Positions 25,533 to 34,057 of a stretch of 64,000 nt of DNA are shown piece by piece. Each line of letters opens with the position of its first letter. Position 1 is the first letter of the stretch. The position numbers were made by a program, and so were the translations under genes. Under the pieces are notes generated by a model. It was not told where the DNA came from and did no database searches. It was given only the letters and a program-made list of their open reading frames with translations. Source of the stretch: Agromyces tardus (GTDB taxonomy: Bacteria; Actinomycetota; Actinomycetes; Actinomycetales; Microbacteriaceae). The stretch is taken from assembly GCF_003710805.1 (NCBI RefSeq), contig NZ_RHHB01000001.1, positions 310,001 to 374,000 of the forward strand. The letters are read 5' to 3'.

Positions 25533-26483
25533 TCAGGACGCGGCGCCGCGGTTCCAGGCCACGAGCTTGTCGGGGTTCACCGTGATCCACACGTTGCGGA
25601 TGCGGCACTCGCCGTCGGCGACGCCGGCAGCGCCCGACTCCGTGCCGAGCGACACGGTGCCCACCACGAGGTCGCCGGCGCGCACGACGAGCCCGAGCTC
25701 CCCGTTGACCTCGAGCTCCTCGACCGCGAGGTCGGGGGCCTTCCGCAGCACGCCGAGCAGGAACCGTGCGACGTTGTCGGCGCCGACGATCGGCCGCAGC
25801 GCGGCGCGCACCCTGCCGCCGCCGTCGCTCACCGACGTGACCTCGGGGTCGAGCAGGGCGACCAGCGCATCGAGATCGCCGTGCTCGCACGCGAGGCGGA
25901 ACGCGCGCACGAGCCGTGCGTGCTCGGACGCCTCGGCCGGCCGGACGCGCAGTTCGCGGATGTGCCGCCGTGCCGAGGAGGCGAGCTGTCGCGTCGCATC
26001 GGGGGAGCGGCCGACGATCTCCGCGATCTCGGCGAACGGCACCGCGAAGACCTCGTGGAGCACGAACGCGACGCGCTCCGCCGGAGTCAGGGACTCGAGC
26101 ACGACGAGCAGCGCCATGCTCACCGAATCGTCGAGGGTGATGCGGTCGAGCGGATCGATCGCCGGCGCCGACGCGGTCGCGGCATCCGTCGCCGTCGGCA
26201 GGGGCTCGGGCAGCCACTCGCCCACGTAGCGCTCACGCCGGGCCCGCGCCGAGTCGAGGATGTTGAGGCAGATCCGCGAGGCCACCGTCGTGAGCCAGGC
26301 ACGTGGCCGCTCGATCGCCGCCCGCTCGTCGTCGCTGAGCTGGAACCAGCGCACGTACGTCTGCTGCACCACGTCCTCGGCGTCGTTCGCCGAGCCGAGC
26401 ATGCGCACCGCGAGGTTCATGAGGTGGCTCCGCTCGTCGAGGAGCTCGCCGAGGGACTCGGACCCGGTCTCGGACTCGCGCAT
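25533..26483 (-). CDS. ECF41-type RNA polymerase sigma factor (SigJ-like)
   Basis: A 316-residue ECF sigma factor. Region 2 (DERSHLMNLAVRMLGSANDA, DVVQQTYVRWF) and region 4 (LTPAERVAFVLHEVFAVPFAEIAEIVGRS) are followed by a SnoaL-like C-terminal domain. This domain holds the two marks of the ECF41 group, DGGGR (about residue 217-221) and NPDKL near the end. ECF41 factors have no anti-sigma factor; their own C-terminal domain controls activity. They usually sit next to a carboxymuconolactone decarboxylase, oxidoreductase or epimerase, and here an NmrA-like NAD(P)-binding gene is divergent. Start at 26483, GGGAGGA 4 nt upstream. Confidence 0.92.
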   Translation of the reverse strand: MRESETGSESLGELLDERSHLMNLAVRMLGSANDAEDVVQQTYVRWFQLSDDERAAIERPRAWLTTVASRICLNILDSARARRERYVGEWLPEPLPTATDAATASAPAIDPLDRITLDDSVSMALLVVLESLTPAERVAFVLHEVFAVPFAEIAEIVGRSPDATRQLASSARRHIRELRVRPAEASEHARLVRAFRLACEHGDLDALVALLDPEVTSVSDGGGRVRAALRPIVGADNVARFLLGVLRKAPDLAVEELEVNGELGLVVRAGDLVVGTVSLGTESGAAGVADGECRIRNVWITVNPDKLVAWNRGAAS

Positions 26484-26517
26484 GGTTCCTCCCACCTGCC
26501 TGCACCTCACATTCCAC

Positions 26518-26547
26518 GACGCCACCCGGTCGTATCAAGTGTGAACA
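26518..26547 (-). promoter_or_regulatory. Possible ECF41-type promoter
   Basis: On the minus strand TGTTCACA (26547-26540) is followed after 18 nt by CGTC (26521-26518). This is close to, but not identical with, the TGTCACA-N16/17-CGTC pattern known for ECF41 targets. Position upstream of the sigma gene would give autoregulation. Confidence 0.3.
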
Positions 26548-27002
26548 CGACATCGCGACGCGTCATCCTCTGGATCCTCAACGCCATCGGCGCCCTCGTG
26601 GGCGTCTGGGCGCTCCTGCTGCCGCACGAGTTCCACGCATCGTTCCCCGGGCTGGGCTTCGGTGCGTGGGTCGCGGCCGACGGGCCGTTCAACGAGCACC
26701 TCCTCCGCGACGTCGGGGCGCTGTACCTCGCGCTCGTCGGCGCGGGTATCGTCGCAGCACTCAATCGGCGCGCGGACGCCGGGGTCGCCGTGGGCGTCGC
26801 CTGGCTCGTGTTCTCGGTGCCGCACCTCGCCTACCACGCGGCGCACCTGCAGGGACTGCCGCCGCTCGACGCGATCGGGCAGCCGATCGCGCTCGCGGCG
26901 ACCATCGTGCTCGCGGTGCCGCTCGTCGTGCCGCCCCGATCGCGAAGCAACCGCACCGCATCGATTCGCACCACCCAACCCGAACAGGAGACCATCCGAT
27001 GA
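26541..27002 (+). CDS. Small four-helix membrane protein
   Basis: A 153-residue integral membrane protein with four hydrophobic segments (about residues 9-27, 52-72, 78-95, 112-130). It starts with GTG at 26541 and has no clear Shine-Dalgarno. The conserved-looking stretch FNEHLLRDVGALYLAL and the SVPHLAYHAAHL motif with several His resemble small DUF4345-like membrane proteins. Function unknown. The stop codon overlaps the ATG of the next gene (ATGA), so the two are translationally coupled and form the divergent partner operon of the ECF41 sigma factor. Confidence 0.75.
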   Translation: MNTTSRRVILWILNAIGALVGVWALLLPHEFHASFPGLGFGAWVAADGPFNEHLLRDVGALYLALVGAGIVAALNRRADAGVAVGVAWLVFSVPHLAYHAAHLQGLPPLDAIGQPIALAATIVLAVPLVVPPRSRSNRTASIRTTQPEQETIR

Positions 27003-27751
27003 AGATCGCCGTCGCAGGAGGAACCGGAACCGTCGGACGACACGTCGTCGACATCGTGCGCGAGCGCGGCCACGACGGCGTCATCCTCACGAGGTCGACC
27101 GGCGTCGACCTCGTCGCAGGCGACGGACTCGCCGACGCCCTCGCCGGCGTCGACACGGTGATCGACGTGTCGTCGACCGAGACACTGTCGGATGCCGCGT
27201 CCCGCGCGTTCTTCGGAGCGGTCACGCGCAACCTGCTCGCGGCCGAGGTCGACGCCGGTGTCGGCCACCACGTCGCGCTCTCCATCGTGGGGACCGACCT
27301 GGCGCCCTACGGCTACTACGCGGGGAAGCTGCTGCAGGAGCAGCTCGTCGCGGCCGGACCCGTGCCGTGGACGATCCTGCGCGCCACCCAGTTCCACGAG
27401 TTCTGCGCGCAGCTCGTCGGGCGGATGAAGGTCGGCCCCGTCGTCGTCGTGCCCCGGATGCAGACCCAGCCGGTCGCGGCGCGCGAGGTCGCCGAACGGC
27501 TCGTCGCCCTCGCGACGGGCGCACCGGCGGCGAGGGCGGCCGATCTCGCGGGGCCGCGCGTCGAGCGGCTCGCCGACATGGTGCGGCGGTACCTGACCGG
27601 CGCGGGGCGCCGCGAGCGCGTCGTCGAGGTGCCGCTGCCCGGCGCCTACGGCAGGGCGATGCGCGACGGCACGCTGCTGCCGCGCCCCGGCGCGGACCTC
27701 GGCGTGCAGACGTTCGACGAGTGGGTGGCGGCGGTCCCGGCCGCCGTGTGA
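26999..27751 (+). CDS. NmrA-like NAD(P)H-binding SDR family protein
   Basis: A 250-residue atypical short-chain dehydrogenase. The NAD(P) loop is MKIAVAGGTGTVGRHVVD, followed by VIDVSSTETLSDAASRAFF and the active-site-like region GYYAGKLLQEQLV. The Tyr-x-x-x-Lys pair is present in the form Y-Y-A-G-K. ATRM: the LRATQFHEF stretch is typical for NmrA/epimerase relatives. As the partner of an ECF41 sigma factor it is the expected main target of that factor; substrate unknown. Starts inside the stop of the previous gene. Confidence 0.88.
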   Translation: MKIAVAGGTGTVGRHVVDIVRERGHDGVILTRSTGVDLVAGDGLADALAGVDTVIDVSSTETLSDAASRAFFGAVTRNLLAAEVDAGVGHHVALSIVGTDLAPYGYYAGKLLQEQLVAAGPVPWTILRATQFHEFCAQLVGRMKVGPVVVVPRMQTQPVAAREVAERLVALATGAPAARAADLAGPRVERLADMVRRYLTGAGRRERVVEVPLPGAYGRAMRDGTLLPRPGADLGVQTFDEWVAAVPAAV

Positions 27752-27765
27752 GGCGCGCGTCGACG

Positions 27766-28626
27766 TCAGCCGACGGCGGCGAGGGCGTGCGGAAGCTCCG
27801 CGCAGAGCTCGCCGGCGAGGAACCCGAGCGGCGCGATCCGTTGCGACAGGCGGTCGCCGGCGTCGGCGTGCAGGTACGTGGCCCAGACGGCGGCCTGCGC
27901 GGCGTCGGCGCCCCGGGCGAGGAGCCCGGCGACGGCGCCCGCCAGCACGTCGCCGCTGCCCGAGGTGCCGAGTCCCGGGCCGCCCGCATCGACGTGCCAC
28001 GGGCCGTCGCCGTGCGGTGCGGCGATCTCGCCGTAGCAGCTCGTCGCCGCGCCGTACCGCGCGGCGATCCGTGCCACCGCCTCGGCGACGTCGTCGACGT
28101 CGCGGCCGAGCAGGATCCCCGCCTCCTCCGTGTTCGGGCTCAGCACCGCCCGGCGCGGCAGCACGAGGTCGTCGAGCTCGGGAAGCACGCCCAGCGCGAA
28201 CGCGTCGAGCACGAGGCCGGTTCGCTCGCCCATCGCGACGTGGACCGCCTCGACGAGGAGCCGGGCGAGCCGCGAGTCCGCGATTCCCGGGCCCACGAGC
28301 ACGGCGTCAGCCGTCGCGAGCTCCTCGCGCACCTCGTCGGTGAGCAGGCGCCGCGGACTCGGCTCCTCGCCCATCGCGAGCACGCCCGCCTCGGGCACCG
28401 CGACCGCGACCGGCACGGCGATCGACTCCGGCGTGACGAGCGTCAGCCGCCCCGCGCCCACGCGCAGTGCCGCGAGGCCCGCGAGCATGACGGCGCCGGG
28501 GGACTGCTCGGAGCCGCCGACCACGACGATGCGGCCGCGGGCGTTCTTCGAGTCGCCCGGCGGCGGGAGCGGCCAGCCGCGCAGCATCCGCTCGTCGACG
28601 CGCACGGGCTCACTGCGGGGCGACAT
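27766..28626 (-). CDS. nnrD: ADP-dependent NAD(P)H-hydrate dehydratase
   Basis: A 286-residue ribokinase-fold enzyme that repairs hydrated NADH and NADPH with ADP. Seen: KNARGRIVVVGGSEQSPGA near residue 28, LVGPGIADSRL, the LDAFALGVLP segment, LSPNTEEAGILLGRD and the catalytic/nucleotide loop GLGTSGSGDVLAGAVAG. The epimerase half (NnrE) found fused in many bacteria is absent, so this is the dehydratase alone. It overlaps the upstream phosphatase gene by 17 bp and is translated with it. Confidence 0.9.
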   Translation of the reverse strand: MSPRSEPVRVDERMLRGWPLPPPGDSKNARGRIVVVGGSEQSPGAVMLAGLAALRVGAGRLTLVTPESIAVPVAVAVPEAGVLAMGEEPSPRRLLTDEVREELATADAVLVGPGIADSRLARLLVEAVHVAMGERTGLVLDAFALGVLPELDDLVLPRRAVLSPNTEEAGILLGRDVDDVAEAVARIAARYGAATSCYGEIAAPHGDGPWHVDAGGPGLGTSGSGDVLAGAVAGLLARGADAAQAAVWATYLHADAGDRLSQRIAPLGFLAGELCAELPHALAAVG

Positions 28627-29332
28627 CTTCGTCTCCCGGATGCGCCGTGACGGGTGCGCCCTCGACCCGCAGGTGCCCGACCATGCCGAACTCGACCAGG
28701 CGGAAGCGGCCGTCGACCCGTTCGAGGTGCGTGACCGAGGCGTTGCCCACCACGTTCGCCTGCGCGAACTCGAGCAGTTCCGCCTCGGTGAGCCCGAGGA
28801 GCACGTAGAGCGACACCATCACCACCGCGTCGTGCGCCATGATGAACGCCCGCTCGCCCGCCGTGGCCTCGAAGTCGGCGAAGAACGTGCGCAGCCGGAG
28901 CGCCACGTCGGCCCACGATTCGCCGCCGGGCGGCCGGTGGTAGAACTTGCCGAGATGCCGGCGGCGGGCGAGCTCGCCCGGGAACCGCGCCTGCACCCCC
29001 GTGCGGGTCAGCAGGTCGAGCACGCCGAGCTCGCGATCGCGGATGCGCTCATCGGAGTACACGACGCTCGCCCCGTGCTGTTCGCCGAGTGCCACCGCGA
29101 GCGTCTCGCGGGCGCGCGCGTACGGCGAGCTCCACAGCGTGTCGATCCCGGGAAGGCGGTCGTGCAGCCAGCGACCGAGCGCCTCCGCCTGCTCGACGCC
29201 GGTGGGCGAGAGGGGCACGTCGGCATCGCGGAGGTCGAGCGGGATCACCTCCGCGCCCTCGGTTTCGGCGCGGGAGGCGGCGACGTTGCCGACGCTCTCC
29301 CCGTGCCGGGCCAGCCACAGCTCTCGCACCAC
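28610..29332 (-). CDS. Histidine phosphatase family protein
   Basis: A 240-residue member of the phosphoglycerate-mutase-like superfamily. The phosphohistidine is in the RHG motif (LWLARHGESVGN), with Arg in SSPYARARETL and the second His in IMAHDAVVMVSL. The substrate is not evident; many relatives are general phosphomonoesterases. It lies upstream of and overlapping nnrD. Confidence 0.88.
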   Translation of the reverse strand: MVRELWLARHGESVGNVAASRAETEGAEVIPLDLRDADVPLSPTGVEQAEALGRWLHDRLPGIDTLWSSPYARARETLAVALGEQHGASVVYSDERIRDRELGVLDLLTRTGVQARFPGELARRRHLGKFYHRPPGGESWADVALRLRTFFADFEATAGERAFIMAHDAVVMVSLYVLLGLTEAELLEFAQANVVGNASVTHLERVDGRFRLVEFGMVGHLRVEGAPVTAHPGDEDVAPQ

Positions 29333-29424
29333 GTGGTCCTCCGTTCGCGAAGATCGCTCCGATCCTCTCGCGGCCGGGAGGGCGGCGGAACCCCATGGCG
29401 CTGGGCGCCGTGACGGGGTAGGGC

Positions 29425-29459
29425 GGCTGCCGGCTGCCGGATGCCGGATGCCGGATGCC
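29425..29459 (+). repeat. Five 7-bp tandem repeats
   Basis: GGCTGCC x2 followed by GGATGCC x3 without gaps, in the 168-bp gap between the phosphatase gene (its upstream side) and the end of lacI. The unit contains the GGATGC word that is unusually common in this genome. Nothing else was recognised in the gap. Confidence 0.85.
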
Positions 29460-29500
29460 GCGGGGGCGAGCGCGTGCCGAGGGCCGGACCGCCGTGCGGC

Positions 29501-30541
29501 TCAGTCGCGCCGGGGCGCAGCCGTGCTCTCGCGCACGACGAGTTCGGTGGACACGAGCGTCGTGCCGCGTCGCTCGCCGGCCTCGACCTCGTGCACGAGG
29601 GCCTCGACCGACAGCCGGCCGACCTCGCCGAAGAACTGGTGCACCGTGGTGAGCGGCGGCCAGAAACTCGCCGACTCGGCCATGTCGTCGAATCCGACCA
29701 CGCTCACCTCGTCGGGCACCGCCCTGCCGGACTCGTGCATGGCGCGCAGCACGCCGAGCGCCATCTGGTCGTTCGCCGCGAACACCGCGGTGACCTCGGG
29801 GTCGCGGGCGAGCTCGAGCCCGAGCGCGTGGCCCGACTCGCTCGACCAGTCGCCGACGAGCACGGGCGGCACCTCGGCGCCGTGGGCGCGGAGCGTGGAC
29901 TCCCACGACTCGCGCCGCCGCTCGGCGGAGTAGGAGCGCTCGGGGCCGGCGACGTGCCACACCGTGCGATGACCGAGACCCAGGAGGTGCTCGGTGGCGA
30001 GCCTCGCGCCGTGCGCCTGGTCGGTGTCGACCACGGGGTAGCGGTCGCGTCCCCGGGAATCGACGATGACGACGGGCAGGTCGGGCGGCAGCTCGACGTC
30101 GGTCTCGTCGAGCAGGTGCGCCTCCACGATGATGATGACGCCGTCGACGGCCTCCTCGCTCAGGCGGTGGAGGGCGACCGAGACCTCGCCCTGCGTCGGA
30201 TGCGGCACCGGGATCAGGGTGAGGGAGTACCCGGCGTCGGTCGCGGCGACGGCGATCGCGTCGAGCGTGCGCATGTTGCCGTAGGTCGACAGGGTGAACA
30301 TGATCACGCCGATGCTGTGGAAGCGGCCGGTGCGCAGCGCCCGCGCGGCGCTGTTGGGCCGATATCCGAGCTTGCGCATCGCGGCGAGCACGCGTTCGCG
30401 GGTCTCGGCGTCGACGTTGGTGCGGCCGTTGGAGACGCGGGAGACGGTCTGCCCGGAGACGTTGGCCTCGCGGGCGACGTCGGCCATCGACGGCCCGCGT
30501 CGGCGGCCGGCGGGCGCCTCGGTCGGGTTGGTGGTCGTCAT
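29501..30541 (-). CDS. LacI family repressor of the galactan regulon
   Basis: A 346-residue LacI regulator, start 30541 with GAGGGAG 6 nt upstream. The helix-turn-helix and hinge are MADVAREANVSGQTVSRVSNG and LGYRPNSAARALRTGR; the rest is a periplasmic-binding-like sugar domain (GVIMFTLSTYGN to VSVVGFDDMAES). It is divergent from the ABC transporter operon. Palindromes of LacI type occur in its own promoter region and before the distant GH30 gene, so it likely represses both until a galactose-containing oligosaccharide binds (inference). Confidence 0.93.
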   Translation of the reverse strand: MTTTNPTEAPAGRRRGPSMADVAREANVSGQTVSRVSNGRTNVDAETRERVLAAMRKLGYRPNSAARALRTGRFHSIGVIMFTLSTYGNMRTLDAIAVAATDAGYSLTLIPVPHPTQGEVSVALHRLSEEAVDGVIIIVEAHLLDETDVELPPDLPVVIVDSRGRDRYPVVDTDQAHGARLATEHLLGLGHRTVWHVAGPERSYSAERRRESWESTLRAHGAEVPPVLVGDWSSESGHALGLELARDPEVTAVFAANDQMALGVLRAMHESGRAVPDEVSVVGFDDMAESASFWPPLTTVHQFFGEVGRLSVEALVHEVEAGERRGTTLVSTELVVRESTAAPRRD

Positions 30542-30587
30542 CGCGGTCTCCCTCGCTGTTGTGGCGATCATACGCGTCGACTGGCGC

Positions 30588-30603
30588 ATGTTGACGTCAA
30601 CAT
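30588..30603. promoter_or_regulatory. LacI operator copy 3
   Basis: ATGTTGACGTCAACAT, identical to the two copies before the GH30 gene, located between lacI and the first permease gene. Confidence 0.85.
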
Positions 30604-30622
30604 GCTACGGTGGCCGCATCGC

Positions 30623-30638
30623 ATGTTGACGTGAACAT
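30623..30638. promoter_or_regulatory. LacI operator copy 4 (one mismatch)
   Basis: ATGTTGACGTGAACAT, differing from the palindrome at one base (30633), 35 bp after copy 3 and 22 bp before the permease start. Confidence 0.8.
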
Positions 30639-30659
30639 GCAACCCGATTGGAATCCCGA

Positions 30660-31598
30660 ATGACAACGACGTCCCCTCCGACGCAACTGGCGGCGCCCAC
30701 CGAGCCGCGCGCCCGGCGCAGCCGAACGCGCAACCGGAGCGAGTGGAAGGGCCTCGCGTTCGTGGCGCCGTTCCTGATCGTGTTCCTGCTGGTCTTCATC
30801 GCACCGGTCGTCTACTCGGTGTACCTCAGCCTGTTCCGCGAGCAGCTCATCGGCGGCAACGCCTTCGTCGGGCTCGACAACTACCTCGCGCTCCTGGCCG
30901 ACCCGCAGTTCTGGGAGGGCTTCGGGCGCGTGGTGCTCTTCCTCCTGGTGCAGGTGCCGATCATGCTCGGGCTCGCGCTCGTGGCGGCCCTCGCGATCGA
31001 CAGCGCCCGGCTGCACGCCTCCGGCTTCTTCCGCATCGTGATCTTCCTGCCGTACGCGGTGCCGGCCGTCGTCGCCGTGCTCATGTGGGGCTTCATCTAC
31101 GGCGACAACTTCGGGCTCGCCGCGAACCTCAACGACTGGCTCGGCAGCGAGGTCGTCACGCCGTTCGCCCGCAACTGGATCCTCGTCTCGATCGGCAACA
31201 TCGTCACCTGGGAGTTCGTGGGCTACAACATGCTCATCTTCTACTCGGCGCTCCGCGTCATCCCCACCGACCTCTACGAGGCGGCGGAGCTCGACGGCGC
31301 CGGTCCCATGCGGGTGATCACCGGCATCAAGCTCCCCGCCCTGCGCGGCGCCATCGTGATCGCGACGATCTTCTCGATCATCGGCAGCTTCCAGCTCTTC
31401 AACGAGCCGAACATCCTGCGCACCCTCGCGCCGAACATCATCACCACCTACTTCACGCCGAACATGTACGCCTACAACCTCTCCTTCGCCGGCCAGCAGT
31501 ACAACGCCTCGGCCACCGTCGCGATCGTCATGGGCCTCATCACCGCCGTCATCGCCTACGTCGTGCAACTGCGCGGCTCGCGGAAGGAGGAGCGATGA
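30660..31598 (+). CDS. Sugar ABC transporter permease (MalF-like)
   Basis: A 312-residue permease with six membrane helices after a basic N-terminal tail of about 30 residues. The EAA loop that docks the ATPase is visible as DLYEAAELDGAGPMRVITGIKLP. It is the first gene of a permease-permease-binding protein-GH35 operon, repressed by LacI from two operators just upstream. A TTG at 30648 is an alternative start. No ATPase gene is in the operon. Confidence 0.92.
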   Translation: MTTTSPPTQLAAPTEPRARRSRTRNRSEWKGLAFVAPFLIVFLLVFIAPVVYSVYLSLFREQLIGGNAFVGLDNYLALLADPQFWEGFGRVVLFLLVQVPIMLGLALVAALAIDSARLHASGFFRIVIFLPYAVPAVVAVLMWGFIYGDNFGLAANLNDWLGSEVVTPFARNWILVSIGNIVTWEFVGYNMLIFYSALRVIPTDLYEAAELDGAGPMRVITGIKLPALRGAIVIATIFSIIGSFQLFNEPNILRTLAPNIITTYFTPNMYAYNLSFAGQQYNASATVAIVMGLITAVIAYVVQLRGSRKEER

Positions 31599-32548
31599 GC
31601 ACGACCGTCGCCCCCGAGGTCCGGCCGTCCGACGAGACGCGAGCGGATGCCGCATCCGCTCGCCGAACGCCGCGCCGCACCCGGCGCCACCGCAACTCGC
31701 CGCTGCGCCCCCGCAAGTCGGTCGCCTTCACGCTCATGATGTCGATCTTCGTGATCTACAGCCTCGTGCCGCTCGCCTGGCTCGTCATCAACGCGACGAA
31801 GACGCAGAGCGGACTCGTCTCGAGCTTCGGTCTCTGGTTCGACGACGACTTCGTGCTCTTCCAGAACATCTGGGAGACGCTCACCTACCGCGACGGCATC
31901 TTCGTGCGCTGGTTCGGCAACACGCTGCTCTACGTGGTCCTGGGCGCGGGCGGCGCGACGCTGCTCGCGACGCTCGCCGGCTACGGCTTGGCGAAGTTCC
32001 GGTTCACCGGACGCCGCGCGATCTTCGCGGTCGTGCTCGGCGCGATCGCCGTGCCCGGCACCGCGCTCGCCGTGCCGACCTTCCTCATGTTCAGCCAGCT
32101 CGGGCTCACGAACACGCCGTGGGCGATCATCATCCCGTCGCTCATCAGCCCGTTCGGCCTCTACCTGATCTGGGTCTATGCAGTCGACTCCGTTCCCACC
32201 GAGCTGCTCGAGGCGGCCCGCATGGACGGCGCGGGGGAGTTCCGCACCTTCTTCACCATCTCGATCCGGCTGCTCGCGCCCGGCATCGTCACGGTGCTGC
32301 TCTTCACGGTGGTGGCGACCTGGAACAACTACTTCCTGCCGCTCATCATGCTGAGCGATCCCACCTGGTACCCGCTCACTGTGGGCCTCAACCAGTGGAA
32401 CGCGCAGGCGACCGGCGTCGGCGCGCAGCCCATCTACAACCTGGTGATCACGGGCTCCCTGCTCACGATCATCCCCATCGTCGTCGCGTTCCTCGGCCTG
32501 CAGCGGTTCTGGCAGTCGGGGCTCAGCGCCGGAAGCGTCAAGCAGTGA
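31595..32548 (+). CDS. Sugar ABC transporter permease (MalG-like)
   Basis: A 317-residue second permease, six helices, with a long Arg-rich N-terminal tail and an EAA loop ELLEAARMDGAGEFRTFFTI. The ATG overlaps the previous stop (ATGA) and has AAGGAGG upstream. With the preceding permease it forms the heterodimeric channel for an oligosaccharide, probably a beta-galactoside judged by the flanking GH30 and GH35 enzymes (inference). Confidence 0.92.
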   Translation: MSTTVAPEVRPSDETRADAASARRTPRRTRRHRNSPLRPRKSVAFTLMMSIFVIYSLVPLAWLVINATKTQSGLVSSFGLWFDDDFVLFQNIWETLTYRDGIFVRWFGNTLLYVVLGAGGATLLATLAGYGLAKFRFTGRRAIFAVVLGAIAVPGTALAVPTFLMFSQLGLTNTPWAIIIPSLISPFGLYLIWVYAVDSVPTELLEAARMDGAGEFRTFFTISIRLLAPGIVTVLLFTVVATWNNYFLPLIMLSDPTWYPLTVGLNQWNAQATGVGAQPIYNLVITGSLLTIIPIVVAFLGLQRFWQSGLSAGSVKQ

Positions 32549-32642
32549 CCGAGCGGCACTGCGCGGCGGCCCACCACCCACCGCTCACCCGGAGCGTCCT
32601 GCCCCGGATCGCATGGCACAACGAAGTGAAGGGAAACATCAC

Positions 32643-33977
32643 ATGAGCATCGCTCGTTCCGCCGCCCGGCGGACCCTGTCGGTCGTCGCGGCCGCAGCCC
32701 TCGTCGGCTCGCTCGCCGCGTGCTCGGCCGGAGGCTCCGACGCCGCCGGCTCGGCCACCGACCTCGACGCCGCACTCGAGGCCGGCGGCAAGCTCACCTA
32801 CTGGAGCTGGACCCCCAGCGCCGAGGCGCAGGTCGCCGCGTTCGAGAAGGCGTACCCCAACGTCGACGTCGAGCTCGTCAACGCCGGCACCAACACCGAG
32901 GAGTACACCAAGCTCCAGAACGCGATCAAGGCGGGCTCGGGCGCACCCGACGTCGTGCAGATCGAGTACTACGCCATCCCGCAGTTCGCCCTCGCCGACT
33001 CCCTCGTCGACCTGAGCGCGTACGGGCTCGACGACCTGGAGGACCAGTACAGCGCCTCCACGTGGGGCAGCGTCAACGTCGACGGCAAGCTCGTCGGCCT
33101 TCCCCAGGACTCCGGCCCCATGGCCCTGTTCTACAACGCGAGCGTCTTCGACCAGTACGGCATCGCGGTGCCCACCACGTGGGACGAGTACGTGCAGGCC
33201 GCCCGCGACCTGCACGCCGCCGACCCGACGAAGTACATCGCGAGCGACACCGGCGACTCGGGCTTCACGACGAGCATGATCTGGCAGGCCGGCGGCCGCC
33301 CCTTCGGCATCGACGGCACCGACATCACGATCGACCTCGCCGACGAGGGCACCCAGAAGTGGACGGGCGTCTGGAACCAGCTCGTGCAGGAGGACCTGCT
33401 CGCGACCACCCCCGGGTGGAGCGACGAGTGGTTCAAGGGCCTCGCCGACGGCTCGATCGCCTCACTCGTGATCGGCGCCTGGATGCCCGGCGTGCTCGAG
33501 TCGAGCGTGCCCGACGCCGCCGGCGACTGGCGCGTCGCGCCCATGCCGACCTACGACGGCACCCCCGTCGCGGCGGAGAACGGCGGCGGCGGCCAGTCGG
33601 TCGTGAAGCAGAGCAAGAACCCGGCGCTCGCCGCCGCGTTCCTCCGCTGGCTCAACAGCGACCCCGAGTCGATCGACATCTTCCTCGAGAGCGGCGGCTT
33701 CCCGTCGACCACGGCCGACCTCGAGGACCCCGACTTCGTCGGCCTCGACTACGACTACTTCGGCGGCCAGAAGATCAACGAGGTGCTGACCCAGGCCTCG
33801 AAGGACGTGGCATCCGGCTGGTCGTACCTGCCCTACCAGGTGTACGCCAACAGCATCTTCGGCGACACCGTGGGCCAGTCGTACGCGAACAAGGTCGACC
33901 TGGACGAGGGCCTCGCCGACTGGCAGGACCAGCTCGTCGAGTACGGCAACTCGCAGGGCTTCACCGTCGACAAGTAG
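32643..33977 (+). CDS. Sugar-binding lipoprotein of ABC transporter
   Basis: A 444-residue extracellular solute-binding protein of family 1. A lipoprotein signal ends in the lipobox LAAC (Cys at about residue 27) followed by a Ser/Gly/Ala linker. The mature part starts LTYWSWTPSAEAQVAAFEKAYP, which is typical for sugar binders. It captures the oligosaccharide for the two permeases encoded just upstream. A perfect hairpin follows the gene. Confidence 0.92.
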   Translation: MSIARSAARRTLSVVAAAALVGSLAACSAGGSDAAGSATDLDAALEAGGKLTYWSWTPSAEAQVAAFEKAYPNVDVELVNAGTNTEEYTKLQNAIKAGSGAPDVVQIEYYAIPQFALADSLVDLSAYGLDDLEDQYSASTWGSVNVDGKLVGLPQDSGPMALFYNASVFDQYGIAVPTTWDEYVQAARDLHAADPTKYIASDTGDSGFTTSMIWQAGGRPFGIDGTDITIDLADEGTQKWTGVWNQLVQEDLLATTPGWSDEWFKGLADGSIASLVIGAWMPGVLESSVPDAAGDWRVAPMPTYDGTPVAAENGGGGQSVVKQSKNPALAAAFLRWLNSDPESIDIFLESGGFPSTTADLEDPDFVGLDYDYFGGQKINEVLTQASKDVASGWSYLPYQVYANSIFGDTVGQSYANKVDLDEGLADWQDQLVEYGNSQGFTVDK

Positions 33978-33989
33978 CGTCATCCGCCT

Positions 33990-34019
33990 GAGGCCGGCCG
34001 GGCGAGCTCGGCCGGCCTC
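33990..34019 (+). terminator. Stem-loop between binding-protein and GH35 genes
   Basis: Perfect 10-bp arms GAGGCCGGCC (33990-33999) and GGCCGGCCTC (34010-34019) with a 10-nt loop. Located inside the operon, it may partly terminate transcription or protect the upstream mRNA so that the binding protein is made in excess. Confidence 0.65.
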
Positions 34020-34057
34020 CCGCATTCCACGATCACACTCAGAACACCCCAGAACGG

